Part shown: positions 11,400-24,032 of the stretch, in pieces
Numbering within the stretch: position 1 is the first letter of the stretch
Layout of the letters: each line of letters begins with the position of its first letter
Origin: Anaspis maculata
Lineage: Eukaryota > Arthropoda > Insecta > Coleoptera > Scraptiidae
NCBI GenBank assembly: GCA_949128115.1
Contig: OX421961.1
Location: forward strand, 103,710,363 to 103,774,362
DNA length: 64,000 nucleotides
Direction of reading: 5' to 3'
Position numbers and translations under genes: made by a program
Notes under the pieces: model-generated
The model's database searches: none
Seen by the model: the letters and a program-made list of their open reading frames with translations, nothing else
What the model was told of the DNA's origin: nothing

Positions 11400-11600
11400 G
11401 CAATAACTGACTGAATTTTATTGAAATCCGTTCGGTACTTCTCGAGCTATTGAACATCGGAGTTTCGGATTTGTCAGCTTATAGATTTTGACAGATGACA
11501 GATATGACATAATTTCTGCATGTTTTGAGTAGAGTTTTACAAGGGCTTTAAAAATAGCTGTTAGGTGTTTAATCGTTACTTTTAAATCTGCTGTCACTTT
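11400..11600 (+). repeat. Direct repeat, left copy
   Basis: This stretch (TTGAAATCCGTTCG..., CAGCTTATAGATTTTGACAG) recurs in the same orientation at about 13225-13370. Identity is moderate. Together the copies flank a fold-back (12024-12770). Confidence 0.5.
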
Positions 11601-12023
11601 GACAGTGAAATTTTCCGTCTGACAGATCACAGTGAAAATTTCATTTTCACCTTTTCACCAACGACCACCAAACTTTATCAATATTAGTCTGATGGTTCAG
11701 AAATAAATAGAGGGATGGAGAAAACTCTAATTATCAGATGGAATCAATTATTTTTCAGATTAATTTTTACAATTGTGGCGGCTGTGATCAACTAACGGGC
11801 ACCAACTATTTTTGAACCAAACATTTTTCCCAAGGCTTCCACCCCTTTACCGAGTTACCGAGCATTGGTCAAATATTTACGAAGATATTTGAGAAATTTA
11901 ACAAAAACATTACAATTTTTGCCTTTAATTTTCAAAAACTATATCTCAAGACAAGAACGAAACTTCCATTTTAGCTGATTCACGTTTTAAACACTTTATC
12001 AGTGTCTCCCAATTATGAGTAGG

Positions 12024-12770
12024 TACAGGGTGTTCACGATAAAATTGACCCCTCCCTCTAGGAGATTCTCCTTTGAGATATTTTGAAAAACTAAAAACTT
12101 TTTCTCAACGATTTTTCCCAGGGATCTTGGATCGATCGTCTGATAGTTTTCAATTGATACCGTATACAGGGTGTGACATGTAACTTTTTTATTTCAAATG
12201 CAACACCCTACATTTTATTAGGTCATTTGATGAAGCCTCACTTTCAGATTACAAAAATATATAACATTTATGATTTATTTTTACAAGGAAGCTGTCAAAA
12301 AAATAATAAAATAGGTAGCCAAATAGATTAAAAATTACGCGACACCCTGTATTAGGAACGAATTAGACCATTTATCCATGCAGAGTTGAATTCTGCAGAC
12401 AAATTGCTGCAAGAGTTACTTCTTTTTAAGTGAACTGTAGAAACCAAAGCCATCTTGCCGCAAAACAAAATTATTTGACTACCTATTTCATTATTTTTGC
12501 TACAACTTACTTGTCAAAATAAATCATAAGTGTCATATATGTTCGCAATCAGAAAAAAAGGCTCCACCAAATAACGGAATAAAATATAGGGTGCTGCATT
12601 TAAGATAAAAAAGTTACATATCACACCCTGTATACGGTACCAATTAGAAACTTTTAGAGGATCGATTTGAGGTCCCTGGAAAAAATCGTGAAAAAAAAAT
12701 TTTAGTTCTTCGAAATATCGTGAAAGGGAATCTACTGGAGGGGGGTGAATTTTATCATGAATATCCTGTA
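12024..12770. mobile_element. Fold-back element with CAGGGTG ends
   Basis: TACAGGGTGTTCACGATAAA on the left is inverted at 12743-12770. An inner inverted pair, GTATACAGGGTGTGACATGTAAC (about 12163) and its complement near 12612-12640, extends the arms to about 200 bp. The interior has no coding frame. Confidence 0.7.
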
Positions 12771-13224
12771 CCTCACCGCGGCCTGAAATTTTCATGTCAT
12801 CTCATAGAAATTAAGTATTTTCGATAATTACTTCTTCCAATTTTGGCGGTCGCGATTGACTGATGCCAACAAAATTCCAACGAAACGTTCCACTCATCAG
12901 ATACCACTTATGTACCAAGTTTCATCAAAATCGGTGAAATTTTTGCGGAGATTTGAAAAGAAACGGACGTCGGACGTTCCTATATTTAATTATGTTGTGG
13001 TACACCTGACTGACGTTTCGAAGCCAAAAGCTTCGTCTGCACACTACTAAACGCATGTTCACAAAGTTGTATTGCAATCGATCCAGAAACCTCGGGAAAA
13101 AAACGTGACAATTTTCACCCGTTTTACGAAGAAAATTGATTTTTTTCCATTCAAGTTGCACACCTGATTTTAGTCGAAGCTGCACATGTTCCATCGAGTT
13201 TCTAGCGAGTACTCTTGCTGAAAA

Positions 13225-13370
13225 CCAAATTTGATTGAAATCTGTTCGTTACGTCTTGAGTTACATAACGTCGAAGTCTTTATCTTGACAGCTTATAACT
13301 TTTGACAGATGACAGATACGTCATAACTTAGATGGTTTGAATAAAGTTTTCCAATAGCCCAGGCAATTTA
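13225..13370 (+). repeat. Direct repeat, right copy
   Basis: This is the partner of 11400-11600. It shares GAAATC(C/T)GTTCG, TGACAGCTTATA and TTTTGACAGATGACAGATA. It may represent the two ends of an old duplicated or long-terminal structure; neither copy codes. Confidence 0.5.
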
Positions 13371-13725
13371 GGTCAAAAAACGGCCAAGCCCGCACAGTGG
13401 CGTATTTAGATATTTGGGATGGGGGGGGGGGGGGCAAGGTGATTTTTTTTTCAATAAAGATACGTGAGGAGGTGTTTACGGGGGGGGGGAGGGATGGTTG
13501 AACAGAAGGCAGACAAAATGCCTCCATCCATCAATAAACAGCAAAGATTTGGACTAATAGTAATTATTATTGTGTAGAAGGGTCGGGTAGAACCTTCAAA
13601 CACTTACCAATAGTAGTGTCGTCAGAGATTCTAGCATCTTGTTGCCTTTTGAGAAGAAAGAAATATTTTTTTTAAGGTTCTGAATCTTTGATGCCACCAT
13701 TAGATCTTTCTACTGTGGATATAAA

Positions 13726-15718
13726 CTGCTCAACAATGAAAGTTTTACAAATAAAAAATTCACTCAATTTTAAACCGCTGTAACTTTTGATAAGCACTAA
13801 GCATAAACGATTCTGATTTTGTTGAAAGTACTGAATAGCCCAATCTTTTGGCCATCTTTCTTGTCAATATAAAATGCATAGAGCTTCTCATCAAATTTCT
13901 ACAGGGTGATGAACAGAGCAGTGCAAAATTATTGAAAGTTCAACAATTCAACATACCCCCGTTTTCGTAAGAAAAAATTTCAGGACACGAAATTTATGAA
14001 GAATGATGTGTTCCCTCGAAACAGTTTCTGAATTTTCAGGATTCCAGTCGAAACGGCCAAAATGTGATTTTTTATTGTGAATACTGTACCGGGTGATCAT
14101 TTGAAAACTATCCATGCACCTGCAATAACTCCCGATTCCTAGTGAATATTTCTTCGAGCAAAAACAGGTCGATTTTTATATTAAAGGGGACATCTAAAAC
14201 ATAGGTACAATGGCAAATTTCTATCTTCAGCCCCCTCGACCCCATTCACTCTAACTTTGAAATTTCAAATGACACTACCTACCTTGCGATACATCAAATT
14301 GAAGAGAATAAAATTTTCTTTCTGAAAAAAATATTTGCAAAATTTTTAGCCCTATCCTCCTTCTTCCTAAAAATTCTCTGACTGTCCTATTTTCAATTCT
14401 GGACCCCTCAATTCTTTTTCATTCAGTCAGTGTCATCATAGAAAACATCGAAGAAAAGAATTTTTGGTGGAAAAAGTGCTACTCAAATAGACCCCTTTGT
14501 TCTCCCCCACCTCAACTTCAAAATTTAACAAGACACCACCTAGTTTGTGATACATCAAATTAAAGGGGAATGAATTCTCTTTCCAAAAACAATTTTTCTG
14601 AAAATTTTAACCCTTCTCCAAATAAATTAGACATTTGGAGTATTTTGTGAGGAAAATGAGGGGTTTTAAAAATTTTGAAGAAATTTTGTATATGGAGAGG
14701 ATTCAATTTCCCTCAATTTGATGTATCGTAATGTAGGTATTACCATTTTAGATTTTTGAGATGAGGTGGGGAGAGCGAAAGGGTAAAATTTGGGTGGCAT
14801 TTTTTTTACAGAAAATTATCTATTCCGATGCTATGCAAGATGACGTTGACTGCACTGGAAAGAATTGAGAGGTCAAGAGTATTAACTTGGACACTCAGAG
14901 AAATTCAGGAAGAAGGGGAGTGGGGTTGAAAATTTTATAAATATTTTTTCGAAAAGAGATAGACAGATAGACAAACAGATACACAGATCTTATCGACAAA
15001 ATCTCATTTAGGGGACCAACATTTCAAGAAATGATATCAAACATGCCTATGTTTTCAAATTTGAGATTAAGGCAAAAAATTCCAGAATGGCGGAAATGTG
15101 GTCAATCCCATTCTAATTACGTAGTCCCACGTTGACTAAAGAGAGTAAAAAATAACCTTTTTTCAATGCTAAAACTCCGAATTTTAGGAGTAGTACCAAA
15201 AAATACGCTGCCAATTGGGCTTTCATTCACCCCTACACTAGACAATAGAAACGTGTTACAAGTCAAATCGCTCAGAATTATCCAGTGAACAAGCCTACCA
15301 TGTGGCGTCATCTTGATATGTAGAGTTCTAATGTTTTTGCGTTGCTACAGGAATAACATACAGTATTCACAATAAAAACTCACATTTTGGCTTTTTGACT
15401 GGAATCCCAAAAATTCAAAATCCTTTCGAGGGAACACATCATTCTTCATAAATTTGGTGTCGATACTTCCGAAAAAAATGTTTAGCGAAAACGGGGGTAT
15501 GTTGAACTTTCATCAATTTTGCACTGTTCTGTTCATCACTCTGTAGAAATTTTATGAGGGGCTCTATGGATTTCATATTGACAAGAAAGATGGCCAAAAG
15601 ATTGGGCGATTCAGAACTTGAAACAAAATCAGAATCATCCCTGCCAATTAAAAGTTACAGCGGTTCAAAATTGTGTGAATTTTTGCTTTGTAACACTTTT
15701 ATTGTTGAGCAGTTTATT
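13726..15718. mobile_element. 2 kb fold-back element
   Basis: The arm 13726-14100 (CTGCTCAACAAT..., TTTTGGCCATCTTTCTTGTC, ACAGGGTGATGAACAG) is inverted at about 15360-15718. Inside, a phrase like CACCACCTA-(T)TGATACATCAAATT is repeated near 14270 and 14540 and again inverted near 14720. The CAGGGTG motif here lies inside the arms, not at the outer ends. No coding frame. Confidence 0.7.
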
Positions 15719-15740
15719 ATAATTCCGATAGACTATTCTC

Positions 15741-16813
15741 ATGTCAAAACAAATTGCAGCATCGCGTCCAAGAGCTTGAAAATTACAAGGCAAATTACGT
15801 GAAGTAAGAAGTTAGCAACAGTGAGTGGGCTATCGAGTTCGGCTAGGTGAAAAGGACATGATAATAATAAAATGTAGGCATAAAACAGAATATTTGAGCC
15901 AATAAACATTTATTGCACTAAGTCGCCCTGTCCTCATCGGGCTTGCTGGCTGTTGCATGCAGGAACTGCAGGATACTCGGAACATGCTGGGTAGGTGCCT
16001 TTTTTGCTCCTGCTGCCGCATCTTAAGATCGCACGATGACGTAACAAGTGTTATCACGTATTGCCGCATATATCCTACACAGAAACTGGCAAGTCGCGTA
16101 TTTAGTTGTTGTAGTAGTGCACTTATGCACTTACCTACTAAGTACTACTTTCCATGTAGTGTTCAACCCTGGGGCTGCCGACCCGGCTCCTTGCCTGCTG
16201 CATACGTTGGTTCTGTGCAATCCTACATGCTTCATTCCTTTTGGTAAAAAGTTACTCGTACACGTACGCATGCACTTCTGGCATTCGCCGCTCTGATATT
16301 TTTTGCCATCGAGTTCGGTCCGATATGTAACTGGAGCGGTTTTTTGCGCGGCCGCCTGCTCTTTGAAGTGCCGCGTTAAAAATTGTGCGAAATTCCAAAT
16401 ATTATTCGCTTGTTAGTTGTCGCTACCGTTTGTATTATACAAACGCACACCAGAAGACCACATGCCCCGGCGACGACTACCTTGCCACTGTCTTGTCCGA
16501 TACAGCAGCGACTACAATCATTTTCGCAAGTTTGCATTAAAGTAAAATATGCGTAAGTGTAACCGCGACTCTGGTATGGATGTTCACCTAAATCGACCGG
16601 CTGCGATACCATCGAATATAGTCTAATTAGATTCTTCGGATGCTGCGCTCGCTGAGGCTTTTGTTTTGAGAAGAACGGACCAATTACCGAGGATTGCCCG
16701 GGAATCTCGCGCGGAACAACCCTGACGCTCCAATGTCCTTCGCAGAAATGCGATCCTTTCGCATTTATCTTAGAGCATTCAGCTACTTACGCCAATTTAG
16801 CCACTTAGGGCTC
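15741..16813. other. Non-repetitive spacer
   Basis: It contains only short overlapping frames in several phases (none above 96 codons) and no recognisable domain. Nothing supported. Confidence 0.4.
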
Positions 16814-17089
16814 AATTTCAAGTCCGACTTGCAGCCAATGCAAGGTTGCACCATCAAACGTCAAAAAATATAAAACTTTCGCATCGATTTGCAGCTCTCT
16901 CCTGAGTCTCCTGGCTCTAAACCTGGAACAGGTCCACGGCAAAGGGCAGACGAAAATGAGAGTGAGGAAGTTCTCTGCATTTGGTTGAGACTTATTGGAG
17001 ATCATGGCTAATCTTAATCGAGATTCAAATTTAACGGTTCGACATTTTGACAGCGTGCAAAGCATCGGTTGCAAGTTGGACTTGAAATT
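16814..17089. mobile_element. 276-bp MITE with short TIRs
   Basis: AATTTCAAGTCCGACTTGCA at the left is inverted as TGCAAGTTGGACTTGAAATT at the right, with weaker pairing for another 20-25 bases. The centre is unpaired and non-coding. Confidence 0.6.
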
Positions 17090-17259
17090 TACACGTAGAT
17101 ACCAGAACTTATCCTGTGGGAAATGCGCGAAAATTCATAAAACTTGTGCTTGATTTTTGTCATTTACGTCGTTTTTTTCTAATGCGATTTTGCATCTTTA
17201 AGAAATAAAGTTCCAGCTCAAAGGGATTGACGTTTCAATTGACGCTCCCTACCTATATC

Positions 17260-17477
17260 CCGTTCACTTTTTATTTCCATTAGAATGACTTTTTGTTTTG
17301 GAGCAAAAATAAAGTGACATGACTGACAAGCTAGAGCGCTGGGAGGATACGGCTGATGGCCGCTGATAGTTTCGCTCCAAAACTTTGCAGGTGCCACCAG
17401 CCGTGGTCGTAGTCCCCCAGATTGTCACTCAATTTTTGCTCCAAAAAGGCATTCTACCGAATTTGAAACGTGAACGG
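17260..17477. mobile_element. Small fold-back element
   Basis: CCGTTCAC at the left and GTGAACGG at the right enclose mirrored blocks TTTTGGAGCAAAAAT and ATTTTTGCTCCAAAA, about 65 bp per arm. No coding frame. Confidence 0.6.
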
Positions 17478-18672
17478 CATCTAATATGTATGTACCTGAT
17501 TCCTGAATCTAAGACTAGCTAGTTCAGCAAGAAGAAAGAGATTCAGATAGAGATGAACTATCGCAAATTTTTATACCTGCCTAGTTATTTAATTGCTCAG
17601 TAATATAATCAAAAAGTAAAAAACTGTCAAGTCCCTTTTACTGCAACAACTTGTCACTTGTCACACGTGCAAAACGCAATTTTCTTCAGAACTGAGTACA
17701 TCGTAAACAAGTGTTTTTTTGACTGAAGAGGTAAGATTCACGGTGCAGATCCACATTTGCATAATACTGCGCTCACCGCAATGGAAAATTTCAATTCTTG
17801 TAGAGCATAGCTGTGTACGAAGTGTAAAAATCATTTTATTCTTCTGACGCTGTACACACTCTGGTATATCAAGAGATTCAGCTATACATTCGGGTACCGG
17901 AAGCTCGAATTAGGAGCAATCAGAGTTAATCTGCAGTCAGCTGATTGCATTATGTGTGTATGTCTCAACACACACTGAATTCATTAGTTGTGTGGGCAGC
18001 AAATAAAACAATGAAAGTCCCAATTTGAAAGTAAAATATTGAACGGGGCAAAAAGTTGTGCCCGCAGAGCAAACGCACAAGACACTCGTGCTTATTGCTT
18101 CTCGATTTAGAAATCTCTTTGATACATTACTTCCTCAATAAGTTCGGAGAAAACTAATGCTTGCAAAACGGAATAGGGAAGGTCATCAATAAAGGTAATA
18201 TCCGTCGGCAAACTGGTCAGACGCGTACCTCCATACTTATCTATATTGTGAGATATTTTCTGAGCTCTTAGGTTTGAGTAAAAGAATCAAAATACTCGCT
18301 ACAGTGAAGACTATCAAATGCTACTTTCAAATATGAGGCACCAAACTTAATAGAGTTTCGCCCCGTAGATCTTTTTTTTTTTTTTTTTTTGAAGGGACGA
18401 CAGCTCAGGGATCAACTAAAATGGTTTCATCTTTTTGTAACTTTCCATTTTATTCGAAAAAATACTAATATTCTTTTTCCAGCTTTTCAATCAGTTTCTG
18501 TAATTTTTTTAGTTTTTTTTTTCGGCAGACAGGCTTAGCCGAGGATCACGAGTGTGTAAGTGTCTCTTTTGCTCTGCCGGTAGTCCGCAGTCTGTCCTTG
18601 TGATAGAAATGACAGGCCCTGAGAAAGAGTCATCAATAACAATTATTATTTTATTATTATTATTATCATTAC
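17478..18672. other. Spacer with a poly(T) run
   Basis: No coding frame above 60 codons. A run of about 22 T lies at 18371-18392, and an AT-rich TTA-repeat stretch follows near 18643-18665. The T run could be the tail of an old minus-strand retroposed element, but no body was recognised. Confidence 0.3.
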
Positions 18673-19722
18673 TATACAGGGTGATTCACCACCAAATGGA
18701 CATAGCCTAAGGGTAGGTCCAGTTTTACCAGGCGAACCAGGATCTGGCTTTGAAATTTTTCTAACACTGTTTGTTTCGAAGTTACAGGGTGATTCATGTA
18801 TTTTGTCAAATTTTTTGACAAGCCGTATCTTCAGAACGACCGAATAGATTGGATTGAAATTTTGTCGGTTGATTCTTCTATTGATATCCGACACATCGCT
18901 TTATCAAACAGTTTGAAGTTTCCAGGGCCGGCCTTGTAAAAAAAAACTTCAAAGCTTTTTTCAAAAAAATACATTCTGTATGCACATTTTCCGAATTTCA
19001 TTTTCAAATTCGGAAACTACATCAAACATGCTAATAATAACGCGAACAAAATTGCTTGGCACCATTGAGCTGTCAAGAAAATTTTGACAATCCAAATGAT
19101 TTTTGAGGTTAGGATTTTTTCTAAATTAATATTTTCAAATATTTGCAAATGATCTATTATGGCCCTGAATTTCAGCCGTTTCGTCAGAAGAATGAAAATG
19201 ACATTTTTCTCGTTTTCTCAGAAATAACAAAAAATTTCATCAGAATTTTCAAAATTTTTTTGATACGTTCCTCAATTTCAGCTCAAATTGGGATAGAAGT
19301 GGAGCTGAGGGACGTGACAATAATTTTTTGAAAATTCGGCTGAAACTTTTTGATACAGTAGGTTCACTTGTACCGTGATTCTAGTTGGCTGTGAGATTTT
19401 GTTTCTAAGTTATCAAATCTGATATTTGAAAACTCCCTAGAACTTGGCAGTTGGTTGCATTTTTTTTGAAAGTTCAAGCTTGACGACAAGATCAACAACT
19501 TTACCGTTTGTCAAATCGAGTGTCAAATAGACTGAAAATCACGAGTTTCACGAAAATTGTGGTGAAATTGTGCCCATTACTGTGAAAACTGTGTTTGCGC
19601 CTCAGCTTGTGTCTTGAACAATCACGTCCAGTGCCCATTTTAAAGTCCTCGAGAGTGCCAGCAAGAACTCGCTTCTGGGAGAAATAATGGGCGGAATAGG
19701 TGCTGGGCATGTACCCCATAAC

Positions 19723-22204
19723 TAGTGTTGCCGTCTAGACAAGACAAGACAAGACAAGAGTTGCCCTACTCTGGTCTTGTCTTGAAATATCAAGATAATT
19801 TCAAAATTTCAAGACAAGACTCTAAATCTTGACGGAAATTTTTCAAGAGTCTAGATAGAGTCTTGAAATTGGATTACTATAAAACCCCTTCTTCCAAGAA
19901 AAATACGTGACAGAAATATAAACATCTTTTAGCAAGAAAAATAAAGAAACTGTGAGGAGCAAGGAGCACCCTTCGAATAGAGACTGCGCTTCAATAAAAT
20001 ATTCTACTTGGGTATACTTGAAATCAAATTTTGAAACAAAGACCCACTTTTATTGACACTGAAATCCATCATTGGTGTGAATACTGAAAGAAACACCCCC
20101 CGACCTGTTAGTAGACGTATTTCTGCAATGGAGTCTTATATAAAACTACGATTTTATAGCCGTAGGTTGATTCCTGAATGAATATAGTCAACTATACTGT
20201 TCATTTAAAAAAAGTACTCCAAAAATCTGGCACCGGGAAAGGATATAGAAATTGACCTCACCGCAGTCCATCGGCTCGAATCGAGTGAATAAGCAAGCCA
20301 AGAACAATACCAGGTTGCCACATGAACGTCAATAAACAGTCAACAAAAGAGTCACAGTCAAAAAAAAAGTTAAACAATCAACTTTAACATTATTTTGCTG
20401 TTTGGTATTCGAAAAATTGCTGCTGGACAAAGAAATGTAAATAATTGGGTTTAAGCAGGACTTAGAGTTCGCAGATGTCGTGGTGCGGACGTGGTCATAA
20501 ATTTTTGTCAAAAATATACCGATTATTTGCAGACCTATGTCAGGTTCCCGCTTGTGTCAACCTGACGCGGGCAAGAAGAAGAAGAAGACTAACTTCACTC
20601 AAGCTGCAAGAAGAACACTAGCTTAATCGGTATTTTGCCTTGATACATTGGAAGGATATATCTGGCAGCAGCATGTTGGCTGAATCATTTTCCTTTTATT
20701 GGGGAGAAACACTTAGTTTCGCAGCTAGCGCAGCCATTTTCTGGAGAAGTAATGAAGATGTTGGAGCAGCCCTTGAAAAAAATCACTTGGACGAAACTTT
20801 CGAAACATGAGAACCGGAAAAAACAGTAGAGACATACAGAGTCTGAAAGAGATGTTATGTGAATATATAATCACAAGACATAAACATAATTCGACATGGC
20901 ATCTCCCTGGCAACGCTTTCCCGTTCTCTGATGCAAAATTGATAAATTTATATTGAACTGCCATCATAAACCAATAATCAAATGGTCTTGTAATATATAA
21001 AATTCACAATATACAGGAATATGCTTCTAACGTATGGTCCGAAAGTTTTGGGAAATGGTTCTTAGCTAATAACTTTTTCTGAATAGTCTTTATTTTCGTA
21101 CTTGATATTGCAAAAATTAACATCATATATATTATATAACAATAACAAATCCATATTCAACATATTGAAAATGAACCATTATCTTCGATGGATCTCAATT
21201 ATCTTCTGCCATGTTCCATGATTTTCTGTATCAATTTCTCAAATGCGAAATTCTCAAATGTTCTTGAAAAATGTGACGCCGTAATAGATCTTCATTCGCA
21301 GTTTCCCATCCCTTGTCGCGTATACTATCCTGCTCAATACTTACCAAAAATCTTATATTGGTCGAGCTTGCGGTACATTAGGAGGCAGGAGCTCTGAGGA
21401 ATTAATCCTGCTGTTGTCCAGAGAATAATCGAACATGACAGAAGAAAACCGAGAGCCATCAAAGATAATGGCCCATCTTCAATATGTTGAATTCAAATTT
21501 GAAATTGTTAAAGATGATGCTAATTTTTTCAATATTAAGTTACAAAATTAAAACTATCCAAAAGAAGTTATTAGCTTCTAAAAAAAATCCCAAAACATAC
21601 GTTATGTGTTGTTTTGTTTTTCCTAATTTTTAATCATAACTAGTGAAGATTCATGGACTGTAGACTGTCTTTCAGACACGACCTGACAACAACGGTCAAT
21701 GCATAATGACATGATGGCCTGCCTAGTGCGCAAGCGCAAAAGACGTAAATTGCTTCATTATTCTCTCAATTTAAAAACCCAAATTCCCAAATTTGTTTTT
21801 GAAAAAAGCAAGGACTTTTGAGGCGAGATATTTTATATCGCCTGTGGTGATCTCGGTACTTTGTCATTGCAATCATTTGCATTTCAAGTAGACAAGTTTT
21901 GAATAGCATTTTGTCATACCGTTTACCCTCATTTATGTTATTTTATGTTGTCAATAAACTCTGTAAGAAATCACCAAGCTAGTCACACATCCAGTAAAAA
22001 ATAAGAACCATCAACGGAGAGGAATATATCTGATTTTTTTTTAATTTTTCCTTTTCAAGAGTCTAATCAAGACTCTTGATCTTGACAGCCTCACTCTTGT
22101 CTTGTCTAGAAATTTCAAGACAAGAGTTTCTAGAGGTCTTGTCTAAGTCTTGACGCCTTTTCAAGACAAGAGTCTAGAAAGTCTAACTCTAGACGGCAAC
22201 ACTA
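19723..22204. mobile_element. 2.5 kb hAT-type element, non-autonomous
   Basis: The inverted termini TAGTGTTGCCGTCTAGA and TCTAGACGGCAACACTA are perfect over 17 bases. They are flanked by the perfect 8-bp duplication CCCATAAC (19715-19722 and 22205-22212). Both ends carry dense subterminal CAAGAC / GTCTTG repeats, a usual transposase-binding arrangement in hAT elements. The longest frame inside is about 80 codons and shows no hAT dimerisation motif, so it must be mobilised in trans. A smaller fold-back (21028-21604) is nested inside. Confidence 0.88.
21028..21604. mobile_element. Fold-back nested in the hAT element
   Basis: TAACGTATGGTCCGAAAGTT at the left is inverted as ...CATACGTTA at the right. 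Further mirrored blocks occur (AATCCATATTCAACATATTG near 21150 and its complement near 21480). The arms are imperfect and the insert is old. Confidence 0.55.
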
Positions 22205-23025
22205 CCCATAACGTTCAGCTTTGCGGAGAAGACGTGAATCTATTTTCAAAAACCACATAATATGGAAGCATTGTGAACTATTTCTGGTTTTCAAAAGATG
22301 TACCCACATTCTGAAAGGCTGGGAACGATGGGAAGCTGAACCCTCCTAATTTTTGTGGGGATGGGATTCATCGGCGTTAATACTTGATTTCACTGCTCAG
22401 GACATCGTACTGGAACAAGAAATTTGCGGAACTTGTGAAAGGTGAACTACATCCACTCCATATTTGCAATTTGCAAAGTTGATTTCGGTGAATTTTTCAT
22501 TTTTGACAGCAACAGTCAACACACCAACACACCAACATAACCTATCTTTCGAAGCCAGACGCTCAGGCGCACACTAGGCAGTTGGACGTGAAGTCTACAA
22601 TGCCAAACTGTGGAATTTGCCCAGCCTACTAGAATCACGGTACAAGTGAACCTACTATACTACTGAGAAAACGAGAAAAATGTCATTTTTACTTTTATGA
22701 CGAAACGGCTGAAATTTGGGGCCATAACAAATCATTTGTGAATATTTGAAAATATCAATTTACAAAAAATCCTAACCTCAAAAATCATCAGGATCATCAA
22801 TTTTCTTTTGACAGCTTGATGGTGCCAAGCAATTTTTTTGCAATATTGATAGCATGTTTCATGCAGTTTTTGAATATGGAAATGAATTTTGAATAATATG
22901 CATACAGAGTGTCTTTTTTCGAAAAAGCTTTGAAATTTTTTTTTCAAGGCCGGTCCTGGAAATTTTTAACTCTTTGATAAAGTGATGTGTCAGATATCAA
23001 TAGAAGAATAAACCCATGAAATTTC

Positions 23026-23091
23026 AAACCAATCTGTTGGGTTGTTCAAACCAATCTGTTGGGTTGTTCAAACCAATCTGTTGGGTTGTTC
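23026..23091 (+). repeat. Three exact tandem copies of a 22-bp unit
   Basis: The unit AAACCAATCTGTTGGGTTGT plus TC is repeated three times without change (23026-23047, 23048-23069, 23070-23091). The mirror position in the left arm has only one related copy, so the expansion happened after the fold-back formed. Confidence 0.9.
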
Positions 23092-23382
23092 TGAAGTTAT
23101 GGCTTGTCAAAAAATTCTACGAAATACATGAATCACCCTGTAGCATCGAAACGAACAGCGTTAGAAAAATTTCAAAACCAGATCCAGGTTTGCCTGGAAA
23201 AGCTGGACCTATTCTTGAGCTATGTCCATTTGGTGGTGGATCACCCTGTATAGGTAAGTATTTCATCGTCACAGAGTTCTCACTCCTAAGACTGGTAGGA
23301 TGCGTACCGTACCTCCATTCCTTGCATTTCCCTAAAAATGGAAGATCCTCCATCCCTTATACTATCTGGGAGCATTAATCTA

Positions 23383-23515
23383 ACCTTACTTGGGTCTACC
23401 TCTGCTTCTCTTTATTTTACGTCTCGATAAATCTCGAGCTAGTCCTTCGTGTCCCGGAATGTGTCCTACCATACTATTTCTCCTTTTCTTTACTGTTTCC
23501 CATTCATTCCTTTCT
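23383..23515 (-). pseudogene. LINE reverse transcriptase C-terminal fragment
   Basis: On the minus strand a short frame reads RRNSMVGHIPGHEGLARDL followed by SRRKIKRSRGRPK and a stop. This matches the RR-x-WIGH-x-LRHEG-LxxDI...GKRGRGRPR motif found after the RT domain in several LINE families. Only about 45 codons are left; flanking parts are decayed. The exact clade cannot be set from this fragment. Confidence 0.7.
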
Positions 23516-23533
23516 TCTGCTACTCTTTCTAGT

Positions 23534-23700
23534 TAGTGATGAGCATAACTGGTCTTGGTCTTGCAGTCTTGGTCTTGGACTCTTGGTCTTAGTCTTGCAG
23601 AAATTAAAGACCAAGACCAAGATCAAGACTAAGTCTGCAAGACTTGGGCAAGAACAAGACTCACTTGCAAGAGTCTTGTCGGTCTTGCACTCTTCTTGAA
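23534..23700. repeat. CAAGAC / GTCTTG-rich repeat, possible hAT end
   Basis: It starts TAGTGATGAGCATAACTGG and then carries many GTCTTG and CAAGAC units in both orientations. This resembles the subterminal repeats of the hAT element at 19723-22204, though the terminus differs. It may be one end, or a collapsed short copy, of a related hAT family. Confidence 0.45.
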
Positions 23701-24032
23701 TTGCTTGAAATGTAATACTGAGAAAATCTAAAATAACAAGCTGGAGAGCATTGGCTAGCGAAATAGCGCCGCAGACGAAAATTTTTTGCGGGGAGGGGGG
23801 AATTCACTCTCCTCCTCCCGAATGTCAACAAAAAATAGCGCTACACCTATAAATAAAATTTGGTGTGAAGACAATTTCGATGTTCCTTTTTCAGTCGTCG
23901 TTCTTGCTGAAATCTTTGAAGCGTATACAAGCGGTACCACTTTTTATACAGGTGATCGATGTGTTGCTTCCATAGGTCAATCTTTCGTCTATTATTGAAC
24001 CAAGAAAAAATTTCTTTTGGGAAACTGGCGTA

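Larger units (their letters stand above)
18673..23252. mobile_element. Fold-back element split by an hAT insertion
   Basis: TATACAGGGTGATTCACCACC at the left is inverted at 23234-23252, and the arms mirror each other for about 1 kb (18673-19714 against 22213-23252). A second CAGGGTGATTCATG motif lies inside each arm (about 18784 and 23140). Removing the hAT element at 19723-22204 leaves a fold-back of about 2.1 kb. The right arm also contains a private triplication (23026-23091). No coding frame. Confidence 0.78.

Noticed and set aside
13393..13450. hAT end (CAGTGGCGTATTTAG) beside a G-run
   Set aside because: It resembles the left end of the MITE at 28030, but no inverted partner or 8-bp duplication was found downstream.
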